Part shown: piece after piece, positions 27,385 through 35,781 of the stretch
Position numbering within the stretch: position 1 is the stretch's first letter
Layout: each line of letters starts with the position of its first letter
Source of the DNA: DIGJ01 sp041821315
GTDB taxonomy: Bacteria > Bacillota > Clostridia > Lachnospirales > Lachnospiraceae
DNA length: 64,000 nt
Reading direction: 5' to 3'
NCBI GenBank assembly: GCA_041821315.1
Contig: JBGUEO010000023.1
Location: 1 to 64,000, forward strand
Translations under genes and position numbers: made by a program
The notes under the pieces: generated by a model
Database searches by the model: none
Seen by the model: only the letters and a program-made list of their open reading frames with translations
Told to the model about the DNA's origin: nothing

Positions 27385-27423
27385 GACAGTTCGTAACCAT
27401 CCTGTCGTTAAACAAAACTAGGG
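27385..27423 (+). promoter_or_regulatory. preQ1-I riboswitch
   Basis: P1 is GACAG (27385-27389) with CTGTC (27402-27406). The loop contains GTAACC and the A-rich tail reads TTAAACAAAACTAGG, which closely resembles the type 2 preQ1-I aptamer of Fusobacterium (GTAACC loop, TTAACAAAACAAGG tail). The CC of the loop can pair with the GG at the tail end to form the H-type pseudoknot. The intrinsic terminator at 27444-27467 follows, so binding should reduce expression. The downstream transporter gene fits. Confidence 0.87.
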
Positions 27424-27443
27424 CCAAATTATACGAGTATTTT

Positions 27444-27467
27444 AAGGCGCTTATTGCGCCTTTTTTT
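27444..27467 (+). terminator. Attenuator terminator of the preQ1 riboswitch
   Basis: AAGGCGC (27444-27450) with GCGCCTT (27456-27462), loop of five, then a T7 run ending at 27467. It sits 20 bp behind the aptamer and before the first ORF. Confidence 0.9.
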
Positions 27468-27529
27468 ATTGGATTGGATTAAAAATACTCCCATTTTGTA
27501 AATTACATTTATAAAGGAGAGAGTTCTCT

Positions 27530-28258
27530 ATGAATAACTCGGAACATACTATCATCCGCTATTCTCTTATTACAAAGAAAAATCCGCGGGAAATCGTCAT
27601 GCTGCGTGGCACCGGATGCCAGTGGAGAAAGTGTCGTTTTTGTGATTATCATCTGGATTTTAGCAAAGACGTTACCAAAAACTATCAGTTAAACCACTCC
27701 ATCTTAACACAAGTCACCGGCAAATTTCATCGTTTGGAAGTAATAAATTCGGGCAGTTTCGTAGACTTAGATGAAGCTACACTTTTACAAATTGAATCGA
27801 TTTGTTTGGAACGACAAATAAAAGACTTGCATTTTGAATGCCATTGGATGCATCGAAATGAAGTCATACCCTTGAGAGAACGATTTGAAAAAATCGGTAT
27901 CAACGTTCATATTAAAACAGGAGTCGAGACCTTTGATACTTTGTTTCGTGAAACAGTTTTATGCAAAGGATTTGATATAGCCACCCCCTCCATACTCGCA
28001 AACTATTTTGACGAAGTATGTCTTTTACAAGGAATTAGTGGACAAACAGTAACATCTATGCGCGATGATATTGAAACTGGATTAGCTCATTTTCAGCGAG
28101 TATGCGTAAATATAATGGTAGAAAACTCCACGCAAGTCAAACCAGATTCTGATGTCATAAAGGCCTTTTATAATTTTGTTTATCCTCACTACAAGGAAAA
28201 TGATCGGATTGATATCTTATTGGAAAACACCGACTTTGGTGTTGGCAGTACAACATGA
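27530..28258 (+). CDS. Small radical-SAM protein under preQ1 control, candidate queuine lyase (QueL-like)
   Basis: 242 residues. Cysteines C30, C35 and C38 in GTGCQWRKCRFCDYH form a CX4CX2C arrangement, one residue longer than the standard radical-SAM CX3CX2C, followed by a compact TIM-barrel-like body with no extra cluster domain. The gene is first after a preQ1-I riboswitch and is followed 51 bp later by a YhhQ transporter, so it should act on a queuosine precursor. A radical-SAM queuine lyase (QueL) that makes preQ1 from queuine is known from Clostridia; assignment to that group is inference from context and size, not from alignment. Ribosome binding site AAAGGAGAG. Confidence 0.7.
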   Translation: MNNSEHTIIRYSLITKKNPREIVMLRGTGCQWRKCRFCDYHLDFSKDVTKNYQLNHSILTQVTGKFHRLEVINSGSFVDLDEATLLQIESICLERQIKDLHFECHWMHRNEVIPLRERFEKIGINVHIKTGVETFDTLFRETVLCKGFDIATPSILANYFDEVCLLQGISGQTVTSMRDDIETGLAHFQRVCVNIMVENSTQVKPDSDVIKAFYNFVYPHYKENDRIDILLENTDFGVGSTT

Positions 28259-28309
28259 CAAAACAATCTGCAATGAAAGGTATCCAAACGGATAAAATAG
28301 GTAAAAAAT

Positions 28310-29011
28310 ATGAATATCAGTAATGAGTACATACTCATAGTCAGTTTAATCGGAATTTATGCTTCTATACTTTTATGGTTTTACATCTTTGGACAAAAAG
28401 GATTAATGTGCTTTACAGCAATTGCTACCATCGCAGCTAATATTGAAGTCCTAATTGTCATTCGTGCGTTTGGCATGGAACAGACTTTGGGTAATATATT
28501 GTTTGCGTCTACATTTCTAATCACGGACATTTTAAGTGAAGTTGCAGGAAAAAAAGAAGCACAAACAGCCGTTAATATTGGAATTTTTACTTCCATTACC
28601 TTTGTCCTTTTATCACAATCCTGGCTGTTGTATACCCCTGCATCCACCGATTGGGCATTTCCAAATATTCAAAGCATCTTTTCAAACACTCCTCGTTTGA
28701 TGTTTGCAAGTTTAATTATCTATGTCATTACACAAAAGTTTGATGTCTGGGCATATCACAAATGGTGGGCATTCACAGAAAAATTAACGGGAGACCGACG
28801 CAAATTATTGTGGGTAAGAAACAATGGTTCTACTCTAATCTCTCAGTTTTTTAACACATTTTTATTTACTTTTCTTGCCTTTTACGGCATGTATGATATG
28901 AGTACTCTTTGGAGTATCGTATTTTCCAGCTACATTATCTTTGTCGCAACTAGCCTTGCAGACACGCCTGTGGTATATCTGGCAAGAAAAATTGCAGATA
29001 AAAGAGCATAA
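28310..29011 (+). CDS. Queuosine-precursor transporter, YhhQ/VUT family
   Basis: 233 residues with about six membrane segments (near 8-26, 33-52, 58-78, 88-108, 128-145 and 182-222). Family landmarks are ITDILSEVAGKKEA in the first half and the charged WAYHKWW segment in the second. YhhQ proteins import preQ0 or preQ1, and in salvage strains queuine. Its place behind a preQ1 riboswitch supports this role strongly. The ribosome binding site is weak (ATAGGT). The operon ends at the terminator at 29027. Confidence 0.9.
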   Translation: MNISNEYILIVSLIGIYASILLWFYIFGQKGLMCFTAIATIAANIEVLIVIRAFGMEQTLGNILFASTFLITDILSEVAGKKEAQTAVNIGIFTSITFVLLSQSWLLYTPASTDWAFPNIQSIFSNTPRLMFASLIIYVITQKFDVWAYHKWWAFTEKLTGDRRKLLWVRNNGSTLISQFFNTFLFTFLAFYGMYDMSTLWSIVFSSYIIFVATSLADTPVVYLARKIADKRA

Positions 29012-29026
29012 AACATTCACAAAAAA

Positions 29027-29072
29027 AGAGCTGTTACAAAACAGAAGGTTATCTTCCTTTTTGAACAGCTCT
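29027..29072. terminator. Bidirectional terminator between the YhhQ and MCP genes
   Basis: AGAGCTGTT (29027-29035) pairs with AACAGCTCT (29064-29072); inner GAAGG/CTTCC pairing extends the stem. A-rich on the left and T/C-rich on the right. Serves the convergent genes ending at 29011 and 29089. Confidence 0.8.
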
Positions 29073-29088
29073 CTCTATTATAATATTA

Positions 29089-31278
29089 CTACTCTTTCGA
29101 TGACTCTTCTAATTTAAACACTTTAACTGCCTCTTCTAGATTTTTTGAATCCCCGCTAAGTTGATTTGCAGCTTTATTAAGTTCTTCTACCGAATGCAAC
29201 TGTTCCTCTGCCGTTACGCCAAGTTCTGTTGCCGCAGCAGCTGTCTCTTCTGATGTAGCAGAAATACTTTGAATTGCTTCTAGTGTACCATCTTTTGTTC
29301 GCTCGATTTGACCAACTCCATTTGATATAATCACTAAGTTCTTAGACAGTCCTTCTACACTTTCTCGAATTTCCTCAAAAATTTTCACCGTATCCTCCAG
29401 TGCACTTTCCTGCGAATGAACCGATTCTTCTGCCTTTCTCGCATTTACCACTGTAGATTTGGTTTGGGATTGTATCTGAAAAATAATCGTACCTATTTCA
29501 CCTGCTGCCGTAGCCGATTGTTCGGCTAATTTACGTATCTCATCTGCAACTACTGCAAATCCTTTGCCTGCCTCACCTGCCCTTGCTGCTTCAATGGATG
29601 CATTCAATGATAACAGGTTTGTTTGTTCCGCAATATCATTAATCGATTTAATAATACTACTAATTGAATTTGATTTTACTTCTAACTCTTCAATATCGTG
29701 AATCATAACTCCAGTAATTTTAGTCGTATCTCTTGCAACATTGCCAAGAATATCTACAATTTCCATACCCTCTTTTACCGTTTTGCATGTGCTACCAGCA
29801 ACTCGTTCGATTTCTTCGGCATTCTGCGAAACATTGCCAATCTGGTCCGCCAAATCACTCATTTGATTCAAACACAGTTCTGCATCTTCTGCCTGTTGAT
29901 TGATTCCTTGTTCAATATCATCAACAGCCTGTGTAATACTCTTTGTTGCTTCTAACAACATACTAGAGTTATCTGATACCTTCATCGCAGAATCAGAAAC
30001 ATTCCCGCTCACGCCTGCCATCTGATAAATGAGTTGTTTCATACTAGTTATTGTGTGATTAATACTGTCTCCAAGTATCTTAAATTCATCGTTGCGCTTT
30101 ATCTTAGCATTTACAGACAAATCACCTTCTGCTACTTTTTTTAATACTGTATTTATTTTATGAATGGTACCGCCAATACCACTTGCTAAAAGGATACCAC
30201 AAAATACTGCTATTATGGTTCCTATCACTACCATCAAAATTGTCAAATTCTTTACTGCTTGTGCTTGTTTTAAAATAAATTGTTTTGGTACTAAGGAATA
30301 CACATAGGCATCTCCAGTGGCTAACGGAGAATATAAGAATAAATATTCCTTCCCGTTATAGTTTACATAATGATATCCACTTTCCGCAGCTCCTTCCTCC
30401 GTAAATCCTTGCCCTGCAAAACTAAATCCTTCTGGTATCGTTTTTGCATCCGCATAGAGTTCTCTTCCATCTGGTGTTACCAGCGCACAGATACTTCCTT
30501 CTGGAAGATTAGAATCTGCTAAGGCCTGTTGAATAAATTCTGGTGAAATATCAATAATTATATATCCAATTCCTTTTTTACCAATTGCATTTAAAGTACC
30601 TATACAAGATAAACTATATGTATCGCTTGTTACTTTTGCATCTTCATCAATTGTATCATGATATCCAAAAAAATTATAATTCACACCAGACGCTTGTATT
30701 TTCTTATAATCTTCTCCATTTGAAAAATTATCAAATGCTTGTGGAGCAAGTGAACCCTTTGCTACAATTGGTGTAGTATAACTGGATAGAATATAAATAT
30801 TGGACATATAATCTTCAGTCAGTATATTGGATACAACGGTTGTTTCTAACTCTTTTCGCTTTGTAATCTGATTGCTGATATCATTATCCCATCTACCAGA
30901 AAAATAATTAATCATGGTTTCGTTTGCACAAAGCTGCTTCGTTTTTGCCTGTACTGTGTCAAATCCTAACGCTAGATATTTTGAGAGCATATCCATACTT
31001 GTCAAGGTAGAATTTTCATAATTGGTAATAATTCCAGTCGATGATTTGTTAAACGATAGGATTCCCAATAAAATAATTAATAAAACCGGAATCATAAATG
31101 CACCAATCAATTTTGCTCGAATCCCTCGAAGCATCTTAAATCCCTCTTTTTTTGCCTTAACCTCCTCCTTAATTTCCTGCTGTAATTCCTCTCTTTTTTC
31201 CACATGTTGTTCTAGTTTTTCAATTACTTCCTCTTGAAACTTCTCTGAAAGAACCTCTGGATTTTTCTTTTTAAACAT
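29089..31278 (-). CDS. Methyl-accepting chemotaxis protein with extracellular Cache-type sensor
   Basis: 729 residues. The N-terminal ~50 residues are very acidic/basic and predicted coiled coil, before membrane segment 1 (about 57-76). The extracellular region (about 80-340) resembles a dCache domain. Membrane segment 2 is at about 345-370, followed by HAMP and the long signalling hairpin, whose tip is recognisable (NDIAEQTNLLSLNASIEAAR then AGEAGKGFAVVADEIRKLAEQS). It transmits ligand binding to CheA/CheW. No che or flagellar genes are in the window; the ligand is unknown. GAGGAG precedes the ATG. Confidence 0.93.
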   Translation of the reverse strand: MFKKKNPEVLSEKFQEEVIEKLEQHVEKREELQQEIKEEVKAKKEGFKMLRGIRAKLIGAFMIPVLLIILLGILSFNKSSTGIITNYENSTLTSMDMLSKYLALGFDTVQAKTKQLCANETMINYFSGRWDNDISNQITKRKELETTVVSNILTEDYMSNIYILSSYTTPIVAKGSLAPQAFDNFSNGEDYKKIQASGVNYNFFGYHDTIDEDAKVTSDTYSLSCIGTLNAIGKKGIGYIIIDISPEFIQQALADSNLPEGSICALVTPDGRELYADAKTIPEGFSFAGQGFTEEGAAESGYHYVNYNGKEYLFLYSPLATGDAYVYSLVPKQFILKQAQAVKNLTILMVVIGTIIAVFCGILLASGIGGTIHKINTVLKKVAEGDLSVNAKIKRNDEFKILGDSINHTITSMKQLIYQMAGVSGNVSDSAMKVSDNSSMLLEATKSITQAVDDIEQGINQQAEDAELCLNQMSDLADQIGNVSQNAEEIERVAGSTCKTVKEGMEIVDILGNVARDTTKITGVMIHDIEELEVKSNSISSIIKSINDIAEQTNLLSLNASIEAARAGEAGKGFAVVADEIRKLAEQSATAAGEIGTIIFQIQSQTKSTVVNARKAEESVHSQESALEDTVKIFEEIRESVEGLSKNLVIISNGVGQIERTKDGTLEAIQSISATSEETAAAATELGVTAEEQLHSVEELNKAANQLSGDSKNLEEAVKVFKLEESSKE

Positions 31279-31453
31279 ATCTCCATCTCCTCTTTACGTT
31301 TCCTGTGAAATCCCCACGACTCACGTTATAAGTAAAATCTTAACACAATATCCTATTTTTATCCATAAAAACTATCCTTTTTGTTATACTAACAAAACAA
31401 AGACTATAATTCTAGGTAACATGTCCCCACTTTTACTTTTATGCATTTTATTT

Positions 31454-32221
31454 TTATAAATGTAGCAATTGGTCAAATGCTATATTTCCTCCAAACAAAT
31501 CAAGCGCACTTCCAACCGTTACGTCTATTTTGCCTTTAGCAATTGTTTGAAGCATTTTAATATCTTCCATACTTCCTACGCCCCCTGCATAAGTAATCGG
31601 AATTTTGTCCCATTTTGACAGCAAGTAAAGCAAATCTTTCTCAATACCAGAAGCCTTCCCTTCCACATCTACCGCGTGAATTAAGTATTCATCACAGTAA
31701 TTTGAAAGTTCATTGAGTATTTCCTCTGATATTGTTACCTGTGTAAATGTCTGCCAACGATTTGTAACAATATAATAGTTATCCTCTCTTTTGCGGCAAC
31801 TCAAATCAAGTACGATTTTGTCTTTTCCTACTTTTTTCTTTAACTTTTCCAAGTTATCATAATTTATTATTCCATCTTGGAATACAAAGGATGTTACGAT
31901 CACATGAGATGCCCCTGCTTGCAAAAAGTTTTCTGCATTTGCATCCGTAATTCCTCCACCAATTTGAAGTCCCAATGGATATGCTTCTAATGCCAAGTAT
32001 GCCTGTTTTACATCTTTTTTATAATAGTCTGAATTTTGCTCATTTAACAAGATAATATGTCCACCCATTAAATTATTTTCCCGATAAAGAGTTGCATAAT
32101 ATCTCGCATCAAGCGTTGAAACAAAATTTTCAACTAAACCATTCCCCCTGTCAATCAGGCTGCCTCCAATAATTTGCTTTACTTTTCCATTATGAATATC
32201 GATACAAGGCCTAAACTTCAT
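31454..32221 (-). CDS. hisA: HisA-type ProFAR isomerase of the eukaryotic (HIS6-like) branch
   Basis: 255 residues, TIM barrel. Motifs match the fungal/plant form more than the usual bacterial HisA: CIDIHNGKVKQI, then LQIGGGITD, VIVTSFVF, IVLDLSCRK, WQTFT, LIHAVDVEGK, YAGGVGSMEDI and DVTVGSALDLFGGN. The Asp in the CIDIHNG start and the Asp in VDVEG are the usual acid/base pair. It isomerises the ProFAR intermediate of histidine biosynthesis. No other his gene lies nearby; it is the last gene of the truA-proA-proC-yfcE unit, 13 bp after the phosphodiesterase gene. High confidence on family, lower on being the only HisA of the cell. Confidence 0.88.
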   Translation of the reverse strand: MKFRPCIDIHNGKVKQIIGGSLIDRGNGLVENFVSTLDARYYATLYRENNLMGGHIILLNEQNSDYYKKDVKQAYLALEAYPLGLQIGGGITDANAENFLQAGASHVIVTSFVFQDGIINYDNLEKLKKKVGKDKIVLDLSCRKREDNYYIVTNRWQTFTQVTISEEILNELSNYCDEYLIHAVDVEGKASGIEKDLLYLLSKWDKIPITYAGGVGSMEDIKMLQTIAKGKIDVTVGSALDLFGGNIAFDQLLHL

Positions 32222-32234
32222 TACTTGTTTCCTT

Positions 32235-32786
32235 TCATTTTCCTGTTATGATAATTTGTTGCAATTTTGTTCCATCCAGATTTTTAATACAAAAGGTATG
32301 ATCCTCGTAAATCATGTAACTATTTTCATTTCCTTCCTTTGGAATTGAAACAGAACCTGGGTTTAGATACCAGCAATCACCAATTGCTTCCATTGCCTGT
32401 ACATGTGTGTGCCCATGTAAAAGGATATCCCCGCATTTCAGTGGTGGCATATTTCCCTTGTTATGAATATGACCATGCGTTGCAAATAGAGTTAGATTAT
32501 CCCATACAAGCATTGCATATTCTGCCATTATAGGGAACTCTAATACCATCTGATCGACTTCCGCCTCACAATTACCACGTACACAAAGGAGCTCTTTGCT
32601 CTTAGCATTCAAACATTCAATCACTTTTTTAGGATTATACTCCTTTGGCAAATCATTTCTAGGTCCATGATACAAAATATCCCCTAATAAAATAAGCCGG
32701 TTTGCCTCTTCTCTTTCATATGCTTCCAACATTTTATTACAATAGTAAAATGATCCATGTATATCCGATGCAACCATATACTTCAT
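32235..32786 (-). CDS. yfcE: YfcE/MJ0936-family metallophosphoesterase
   Basis: 183 residues. The metallophosphatase motifs are SDIHG near the start, GDILYHG, RGNCE (GNHD-like), ATHGH and LHGHTH. This is the small single-domain class that hydrolyses phosphodiesters in vitro with Mn. The physiological substrate is not known. It lies between proC (25 bp) and hisA (13 bp). Confidence 0.87.
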   Translation of the reverse strand: MKYMVASDIHGSFYYCNKMLEAYEREEANRLILLGDILYHGPRNDLPKEYNPKKVIECLNAKSKELLCVRGNCEAEVDQMVLEFPIMAEYAMLVWDNLTLFATHGHIHNKGNMPPLKCGDILLHGHTHVQAMEAIGDCWYLNPGSVSIPKEGNENSYMIYEDHTFCIKNLDGTKLQQIIITGK

Positions 32787-32811
32787 CTTAACGTTCTCCT
32801 ATCTGTTTGTT

Positions 32812-33624
32812 TTAATTCTTTTGATTCATTTCCTTCGCTTTTTCAATACACGCAAGCGTTCCACTCATTACAGTCCCACGAAATCCTGATTTTTCAAGCT
32901 CTGCTACCGCAGCTATTGTAGTCCCTCCTGGGGAGCAGACCATATCTTTGAGTATCCCCGGATGCATGCCGGTTTCAAGTACCATTTTTGCTGAACCCAA
33001 CACAGACTGCGCTGCAAACTGATAGGCTTGTAATCTTGGCATTCCTCCAAGTACCGCAGCATCTGCCATCGCTTCAATAAACATATATACATACGCTGGG
33101 GATGAACCGCTGACTCCTATTACTGTATCCATTAGAGTCTCCGAAACCACTTCACATTTTCCAAAGCTCTCAAAAATTGTCTTTACATCCTCAAGTTCTT
33201 CTTTTGTAACTTTTTTATTCGGACACAGTGCTGCCATTCCTTCTCCCACCAAGGCTGGTGTATTAGGCATCGTACGCACTAACTTTATTTCAGTTCCAAA
33301 CAGTGCTTCAATATGTTCAATCGTCTGACCTGCCGCAATACTAACAATTAAAGTATCACTCGAAATGACTTCTTTTATTTGATCAATCACAATTGGATAG
33401 ATATTAGGCTTTATCGATAAAAACAAAATATCTACTTCTTTTGCAACCTTTATATTATCATTTGTTGTTTGAACGCAAAATTTCTTATAAAGATTGTCTC
33501 TTCCCTCTTTATTTAAATCTGCTACGAGTATATTTTCGCTTGCCACAAGGGATGCACCCACAATTCCTCCGATCATGGCTCCACCCATATTACCTCCACC
33601 AATAAATCCAATTTTTTTATCCAT
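32812..33624 (-). CDS. proC: Pyrroline-5-carboxylate reductase
   Basis: The ATG at 33624, 9 bases after GGAG, is chosen; an upstream in-frame ATG at 33702 lies in the proA coding region. 270 residues. The N-terminal Rossmann motif is GFIGGGNMGGAM, then ISIKPN-type and RTMPNTPALVGEG motifs, and the C-terminal domain has VSGSSPAYVYMFIEAMADA and CSPGGTTIAA. It reduces pyrroline-5-carboxylate to proline, completing the pathway from ProA. Gap to proA is 22 bp. Proline genes are clustered, but proB is not in the window. Confidence 0.95.
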   Translation of the reverse strand: MDKKIGFIGGGNMGGAMIGGIVGASLVASENILVADLNKEGRDNLYKKFCVQTTNDNIKVAKEVDILFLSIKPNIYPIVIDQIKEVISSDTLIVSIAAGQTIEHIEALFGTEIKLVRTMPNTPALVGEGMAALCPNKKVTKEELEDVKTIFESFGKCEVVSETLMDTVIGVSGSSPAYVYMFIEAMADAAVLGGMPRLQAYQFAAQSVLGSAKMVLETGMHPGILKDMVCSPGGTTIAAVAELEKSGFRGTVMSGTLACIEKAKEMNQKN

Positions 33625-33646
33625 GCTGCTCACTCCTCTGTCGCTT

Positions 33647-34894
33647 TTATGCGCGAATCTGTCCATCTCCAAAAACGATGTATTTTGTTGTTGTAAGTGC
33701 AATCAATCCCATTGGTCCTCTTGCATGTAATTTTTGTGTACTAATACCAATTTCTGCACCAAATCCAAATTCAAACCCATCTGTAAAACGAGTAGAGGCA
33801 TTCACATACACTGCTGCTGCATCAATTTCTAATAAAAATTGTTGTGAATGCGCATAGTCCTTTGTAATGATGGCCTCCGAATGTCCCGTATTATATTGAT
33901 TGATATGTGCAATTGCCTGGTCAATCGTAGAGACAATTTTTAAGGAAAGAATGGCATCTAAATATTCGATTCCCCAATCTTCATTTGTTGCCAGCACAAT
34001 TCTATCATCAATTTCCTGGCTTTTTTGATCTCCACGAATCTCCACTCTATTTTCCACTAAACAATCCACGATTTTTGGAATTGCCGTTTTAGCAATTGCT
34101 TCATGAATCACTAAAGATTCACAGGCATTGCACACTCCTAGACGCTGTGTTTTTGCATTCTTAATAATATTAACTGCCATATCGATATCAGCAAATTCAT
34201 CGACATAAATATGACAGTTTCCCGTACCTGTTTCAATCACAGGAATGGTGCTGTTTTCTACAACCGTTTTAATAAGTCCCGCTCCACCTCGTGGAATCAG
34301 CACATCTACATAATTATAGAGTCTCATAAACTCCCTTGCCGTTTCTCTGCTGGTATCTTCAATTAGAATAATTGCATCCTCTGGTAATCCACATTTCTTT
34401 AATGCCTCTTTTATCACATAAACAATGGATTGGTTCGACACGAGTGCATCACTTCCACCTCGTAAGATTACTGCATTCCCTGTTTTAAAGCAAAGTCCAA
34501 ACGCATCCGCTGTGACATTTGGTCTCGACTCATAGATGATTCCAACAACACCGATTGGAACTCTTCTTTGGCCAATCTGCAATCCATTTGGACGTGTTTT
34601 CATAGAGATTATTTCTCCAATTGGATCTTCTAAAGATGCAATTTGCTTTAGTCCTTCTGCCATTTCCCCGATTCTCTCTCGGTTTAGGCTCAGACGATCC
34701 ACCAAAGAATCTTTGATTCCATGTTCCATTGCCTGCTCTACATCTTCTCCATTCTTACAAAGTAATGTATCCGCATGTTCAAGCAATGCATCTGAAACGG
34801 CTAGCAATCCTTTATTTTTCTCATTTTGTGAGAGTTTGTTTAAGATTCGTGATGCCCTCTTAGCTCTCTTCCCTATCTCCTCTAAATATTGCAT
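33647..34894 (-). CDS. proA: Gamma-glutamyl phosphate reductase
   Basis: The start is ATG at 34894, directly behind GGAGGAGG; a longer in-frame ORF from 34960 lies inside truA. 415 residues. Aldehyde-dehydrogenase fold with the catalytic Cys in RLGVCNACESL, and the family motifs LRGGSDA and PRGGAGL. It reduces glutamyl-5-phosphate to the semialdehyde. Its start overlaps the truA end by 35 bp, so the two genes are coupled, and proC follows closely. Confidence 0.95.
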   Translation of the reverse strand: MQYLEEIGKRAKRASRILNKLSQNEKNKGLLAVSDALLEHADTLLCKNGEDVEQAMEHGIKDSLVDRLSLNRERIGEMAEGLKQIASLEDPIGEIISMKTRPNGLQIGQRRVPIGVVGIIYESRPNVTADAFGLCFKTGNAVILRGGSDALVSNQSIVYVIKEALKKCGLPEDAIILIEDTSRETAREFMRLYNYVDVLIPRGGAGLIKTVVENSTIPVIETGTGNCHIYVDEFADIDMAVNIIKNAKTQRLGVCNACESLVIHEAIAKTAIPKIVDCLVENRVEIRGDQKSQEIDDRIVLATNEDWGIEYLDAILSLKIVSTIDQAIAHINQYNTGHSEAIITKDYAHSQQFLLEIDAAAVYVNASTRFTDGFEFGFGAEIGISTQKLHARGPMGLIALTTTKYIVFGDGQIRA

Positions 34895-35651
34895 TGTTCT
34901 CCTCCTCCCATTGATTTTCATAAAAAACGTGATCCAAACACAGTCCTTGTGGTGGAGCACAAAATCCCGCCAACTCTCTCTTTTTTGCTTCTAATAGAGC
35001 TGAAATTGAATTTGGTTTACGGCTTCCTAATCCTATCTCAATCAATGTTCCACTTAAAATACGAACCATATTATATAAAAATCCACTGCCTTCATAAAAA
35101 ATCACAATTTTATCCCCTGTTTTTTCTATATCAATACTATAAATTGTTCGTATTGTTGATTTCTCAAATGTTCGATTCGAACAAAAGCTTCGAAAATCAT
35201 GTTCTCCAACTAGATATTTACTCGCTTCTCTCATCGCATTAAGATCAAGCTTTTCTACTCTTTCATATAAATATTTTCTTTCAAACACTGGAGAAATGTA
35301 AGAATTCCAAATACTATAGGAATACCTCTTTTTTACCGCACTTCGTCTGGCATGAAACTTTGCGTCGATTGCATTAAGCTGCAATACTTTTATATCTTCT
35401 GGAAGCATCAAATTAAGACTATTCTGCATCTGCTTCAATGAAACAACTACTTTTGTATGAAAATTTGCAATCTGCCCTTTTGCATGTACACCAGCATCTG
35501 TTCTTCCAGATCCGTATAGTTGTATATTTTCACCTAAAATAAGGGAAATCGAAGTTTCTAGGATACCTTGAATTGTTTTATCTGTATTCTTCTGACGCTG
35601 CCATCCATTATAAGCCGACCCATCATACATAATTTTAATTTTATAATTCAT
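34860..35651 (-). CDS. truA: tRNA pseudouridine(38-40) synthase
   Basis: 263 residues, typical for TruA. The catalytic Asp is D52 in GSGRTDAGVHA. Other motifs are the MYDGSAYNGWQRQ start, a KRYSY strand and a C-terminal FLYNMVRILSGTL segment. It modifies uridines in the tRNA anticodon arm. It is the first gene of the truA-proA-proC-yfcE-hisA unit and has a good promoter at 35704-35732. Confidence 0.94.
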   Translation of the reverse strand: MNYKIKIMYDGSAYNGWQRQKNTDKTIQGILETSISLILGENIQLYGSGRTDAGVHAKGQIANFHTKVVVSLKQMQNSLNLMLPEDIKVLQLNAIDAKFHARRSAVKKRYSYSIWNSYISPVFERKYLYERVEKLDLNAMREASKYLVGEHDFRSFCSNRTFEKSTIRTIYSIDIEKTGDKIVIFYEGSGFLYNMVRILSGTLIEIGLGSRKPNSISALLEAKKRELAGFCAPPQGLCLDHVFYENQWEEENNAIFRGDREES

Positions 35652-35703
35652 TGCACATCCTTGCTATTATAGTAAAGTGTTAAAGTTTTCTTGTTTAGGA
35701 TTG

Positions 35704-35732
35704 ATTATATCGATATTCTATCAATTAATCAA
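35704..35732 (-). promoter_or_regulatory. Promoter of the truA operon
   Basis: TTGATT (35727-35732) and TATAAT (35704-35709), 17-bp spacer, minus strand; about 50 bp before the truA ATG. Confidence 0.75.
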
Positions 35733-35781
35733 CCCAAAATCTATAATTACCATTGGAATCAGGCAACTATTTTTATTTTTT

